DNA from: a gamma proteobacterium symbiont of Ctena orbiculata
Lineage (GTDB): Bacteria; Pseudomonadota; Gammaproteobacteria; Chromatiales; Chromatiaceae
Assembly: GCA_003094555.1 (NCBI GenBank)
Contig: NATW01000088.1
Coordinates: forward strand, 1-34,332
Direction of reading: 5' to 3'
DNA length: 34,332 nt
The notes beneath the pieces are model-generated. The model ran no database searches, was not told the origin of the DNA, and saw nothing but the letters and a program-made list of their open reading frames with translations. The stretch's first letter is position 1. Each line of letters starts with the position of its first letter. This document shows, piece by piece, positions 32,197 through 34,332 of this stretch. Both the position numbers and the translations under genes were made by a program.

Positions 32197-33954
32197 ATGT
32201 CAGGTCTAGCCCGCTTATTAACCGCTTTTTCTCTGATGCTGCTGCTCGCTGCCTGTGGTGGTGGCGACCCGGATGTGCCTTGGGATTCATCCACTACGGT
32301 AGACGGTGACACGATCGATGATGCCGGCACTGCAGGAGCCGATATTTTTATCGGCAGTGGTTCAGGGGACTCTTTTGAAGCGGGAGTCTTGGATATCGCG
32401 GTATCGTCCCTCGCGGCAGGTGGGCAGACAACGGTTACAGCAACCCTCGCCGATTCCGCAGGCAATCTCTTTCAGGAGGAGACAGTTGTCTCCTTTAACA
32501 CCGATTGTTTCTCGATTGGATTGGCATCGATAGACACTCCTGTTGATGCTAGCGGCGGGGTGGCAACTGCCACATACATTGCCGAGGGCTGCTCCGGTGA
32601 GGATACCGTACGGGCAACGGCCACAGTCAATAGTGATACCTCTACGGCAACCGGTACCATCAATGTACAACCCGCAGAGATCGGGTCAATGGAGTTTGTC
32701 TCCGCTGTTCCTGAACTCATTGGCCTACGTGGTGTCGGTTTGACCGAGGTTTCCCGGGTATCATTCAGGGTGTTGGACCAGAATGGTAATCCGGTCCCCC
32801 AACAACGGGTTAATTTTTCATTGAGTACCGATGTGGGTGGGGCGAACATCCCAGTGGGAGCGGATACCGCTGTCAGCGATATCAACGGGTTGGTGGGTAC
32901 CGATGTGAAGTCCGGTACCATCCCCACTGCAGTTCGCGTAACCGCTTCCTTGGATGCCAACCCGTTGATCTCCACCCAGTCGGATGGATTGATCATCTCC
33001 ACCGGTATTTCCGATCAGAACAGTATGTCCTTGGCCAGCGTGATATTAAATCCAGAGGGTTGGGATCTTGACGGGACTGAAGTTGAACTTGTGGTACATG
33101 CCGCCGACCATTTCAACAATCCGGTCCCTGATGGCACCTCTGTCTATTTCACTACTGAAGGTGGGCAGGTTCAGTCTCAATGCCAGTTCGAAGATGGCGA
33201 TTGTATTGTCATATGGACGAGTTCGAATCCACGGCCGCAGGAGAATGATGTGCCTGGTGGTTTGGCCGGTCGGATCACGATTCTTGCCAGCATGCTGGGC
33301 GAAGAGAGTTTCGTAGATGCAAACGGCAACGGTGTTCTCGATGCGGGTGATACCGCATTCGCCAACATACCGGAGGCTTTCAGGGATGATAATGAAGATG
33401 GCGAAAGACACCCATCTTTGGAAGAGTTTGTCGATTTCAATACCAACAGCATCTATGACGGTGCTAACAGTGATCCCAATTACAATGGAGCCCTCTGCTG
33501 CGATAGCGCCGCTGTGACAGAGGCCGAATCGGCGGTGGCTTCAGGGGAAGATCCAGGGGTCTGTTTCGGTGTCACGCCTACCACAACCCCGGTCTGTAGT
33601 GAGGAGAAGAATATTAATGTACGCGCTCAAATTGCGATGATCATGGCGGAGAGTAGTGCCACTATTACTCATCTTGAGGGCTCCTTGTCAGCAGGCGGCA
33701 GGCCATTGTTTGAAATTGTTGGTCGTGATACCGGGCAGATCTTGCCTGCTGGTACAACAATTAGTGCTGAGCTCTTTGTAGGTAATATAAGGGACACATA
33801 TGTGGTGCCAAATTCAAACTTTAATGCCCGTACAGACGATGAATTAGGTTTTGATGAGTTCTCGTTTGGCATACCTACCGATGCGGTAGGTCCTATGAGG
33901 ATTATAGTCACAACACCAGCTGGTTACGTCAATATTCGCGAATTTGGTTTATAA
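32197..33954 (+). CDS. Ig-like (Big-1-type) domain lipoprotein with Ca-loop-like motifs
   Basis: This is a 585-residue exported lipoprotein: hydrophobic leader LLTAFSLMLLLAAC with the lipobox Cys at residue 20, then Gly/Asp-rich linker. Three beta-sandwich repeats of invasin/Big-1 style follow (GGQTTVTATLADSAGNLFQE; FRVLDQNGNPVPQQRVNFSL; VVHAADHFNNPVPDGTSVYF). In the third region are acidic segments like calcium-binding loops: DANGNGVLDAGD (residues 374-385) and DDNEDGERHPSLEEF (from 397), then DFNTNSIYDG. Paired cysteines (for example QCQFEDGDC) suggest disulfides. ATG 32197 has GGAG six bases upstream. Function is unknown; a surface or outer-membrane structural or adhesive role is inferred. 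Similar domains occur in invasins and polysaccharide-related proteins. Confidence 0.82.
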   Translation: MSGLARLLTAFSLMLLLAACGGGDPDVPWDSSTTVDGDTIDDAGTAGADIFIGSGSGDSFEAGVLDIAVSSLAAGGQTTVTATLADSAGNLFQEETVVSFNTDCFSIGLASIDTPVDASGGVATATYIAEGCSGEDTVRATATVNSDTSTATGTINVQPAEIGSMEFVSAVPELIGLRGVGLTEVSRVSFRVLDQNGNPVPQQRVNFSLSTDVGGANIPVGADTAVSDINGLVGTDVKSGTIPTAVRVTASLDANPLISTQSDGLIISTGISDQNSMSLASVILNPEGWDLDGTEVELVVHAADHFNNPVPDGTSVYFTTEGGQVQSQCQFEDGDCIVIWTSSNPRPQENDVPGGLAGRITILASMLGEESFVDANGNGVLDAGDTAFANIPEAFRDDNEDGERHPSLEEFVDFNTNSIYDGANSDPNYNGALCCDSAAVTEAESAVASGEDPGVCFGVTPTTTPVCSEEKNINVRAQIAMIMAESSATITHLEGSLSAGGRPLFEIVGRDTGQILPAGTTISAELFVGNIRDTYVVPNSNFNARTDDELGFDEFSFGIPTDAVGPMRIIVTTPAGYVNIREFGL

Positions 33955-34332
33955 ACTGACGGTTGATTGTGGCGAATCGACTGAGTCGATGCACTGATTG
34001 GTAGCTCGAGGTATGTCAATTCGATATTCACGTAACCCCCCATAAAAAAGGGGGGTCTGGTTTTCATCCAAGATTCTCATTAGTAATACAGCATCATGTG
34101 TGATACTTCGTTTTGCTGATCTTTTTGAATCTGCTTGATACTTCTGTTTTGACTTCCCTATTAAAAACTTACACTTTGACGATCTTCCTGAGATTGTTTT
34201 TTCAACTCAACCTTCGCGAACACTATTGGTACTCGGTTTCATTCTCCTCCACTCAAGCTTGACGCTCATCCATCTCAACGCCACAATGCCCCGATCTTCC
34301 CCCATCCACAGGGATATCCAGTCAGAAGGCTA
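33955..34332. other. 378-base region without a recognised gene
   Basis: After the lipoprotein stop the sequence holds the terminator at 34036-34055 and then AT-rich DNA. Short frames near the right edge on the minus strand (for example ending near 34210) have no family resemblance and may be the end of something outside the window. I see no repeat or RNA gene here. Confidence 0.5.
34036..34055 (+). terminator. Probable terminator of the lipoprotein gene
   Basis: CCCCCC (34036-34041) and GGGGGG (34050-34055) form a GC stem with an AT loop, about 80 bases past the stop, followed by TCTGGTTTT. The T run is interrupted, so efficiency is uncertain. Confidence 0.6.

Noticed and set aside
33955-34332. 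Short minus-strand frame near the right edge
   Set aside because: It begins with a stop at the window edge and has no recognisable family; cannot be supported.
1-34332. Mobile elements, prophage, tRNA genes or defence systems
   Set aside because: No transposase, integrase, tRNA-like cloverleaf, direct terminal repeats or known defence genes were seen on either strand.

Overview
The window reads as a chromosomal stretch of a gammaproteobacterium. This rests on gene order and gene sets: msbA-waaA, zapA-6S RNA-fau, ygfB-pepP-ubiH-ubiI, apaG...apaH, lgt-thyA-folA, ubiquinone genes including coq7, and LPS genes. The split glycine decarboxylase (gcvPA/gcvPB), a lone glcF-type subunit and a lysine-rich H1-like protein would fit an autotrophic or sulfur-oxidising lineage (Chromatiales/Sedimenticola/Thiodiazotropha-like). 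That placement is inference; no single gene proves it. No tRNA, rRNA, CRISPR, insertion sequence or prophage was seen. The coding is dense and mostly core metabolism.

Layout. 1-2.55 kb: 3' part of msbA, then waaA (LPS export and Kdo transfer). 2.6-4.4 kb (-): large MscS-type channel. 4.6-6.1 kb: membrane-anchored GltB-like FMN protein. 6.2-6.8 kb (-): rpiA. 7.15-8.7 kb: ilvA. 8.96-9.4 kb (-): Lys/Ala-rich histone-like protein with a 30-bp tandem repeat. 9.6-11.0 kb (-): zapB-like gene, zapA, 6S RNA, fau, with a promoter that predicts a leaderless start. 11.1-15.4 kb: ygfB-pepP-ubiH-ubiI. 15.5-20.35 kb: a strong promoter, a tandem glycine riboswitch with an intrinsic terminator, then gcvT-gcvH-gcvPA-gcvPB. 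20.4-23.9 kb: PfkB-family kinase, then moaB-moeA-moaD-moaE. 23.9-24.3 kb (-): small HTH regulator. 24.55-26.8 kb: lgt, thyA, folA. 26.8-28.65 kb (-): apaG, a DUF2238 membrane protein and apaH. 28.8-29.6 kb: exported ankyrin-repeat protein and a 53-residue single-pass membrane protein. 29.6-31.55 kb (-): coq7 and a glcF-like iron-sulfur subunit. 31.6-31.9 kb: thioredoxin-like [2Fe-2S] ferredoxin. 32.2-33.95 kb: a lipoprotein with Ig-like domains and Ca-loop-like motifs. The last 378 bases hold a terminator and no recognised gene.

How the genes work together. One-carbon/folate metabolism recurs: the glycine cleavage system makes methylene-THF, ThyA consumes it and makes dihydrofolate, FolA regenerates THF, and Fau salvages 5-formyl-THF, which SHMT makes from methenyl-THF and glycine. 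UbiH, UbiI and Coq7 are ring hydroxylases of ubiquinone synthesis. MoaB, MoeA, MoaD and MoaE cover parts of molybdenum cofactor synthesis; MoaA and MoaC are not in the window.

The least ordinary items are the RNA and regulatory architecture (riboswitch with a 45-nt structured linker; near-leaderless zapB-like/zapA promoter), the repeat-built histone-like protein, the small membrane protein beside coq7 with a pair of AGTTAAGTT repeats upstream, and the Ig-like/Ca-loop lipoprotein. I did not find a convincing wholly new multi-gene system.
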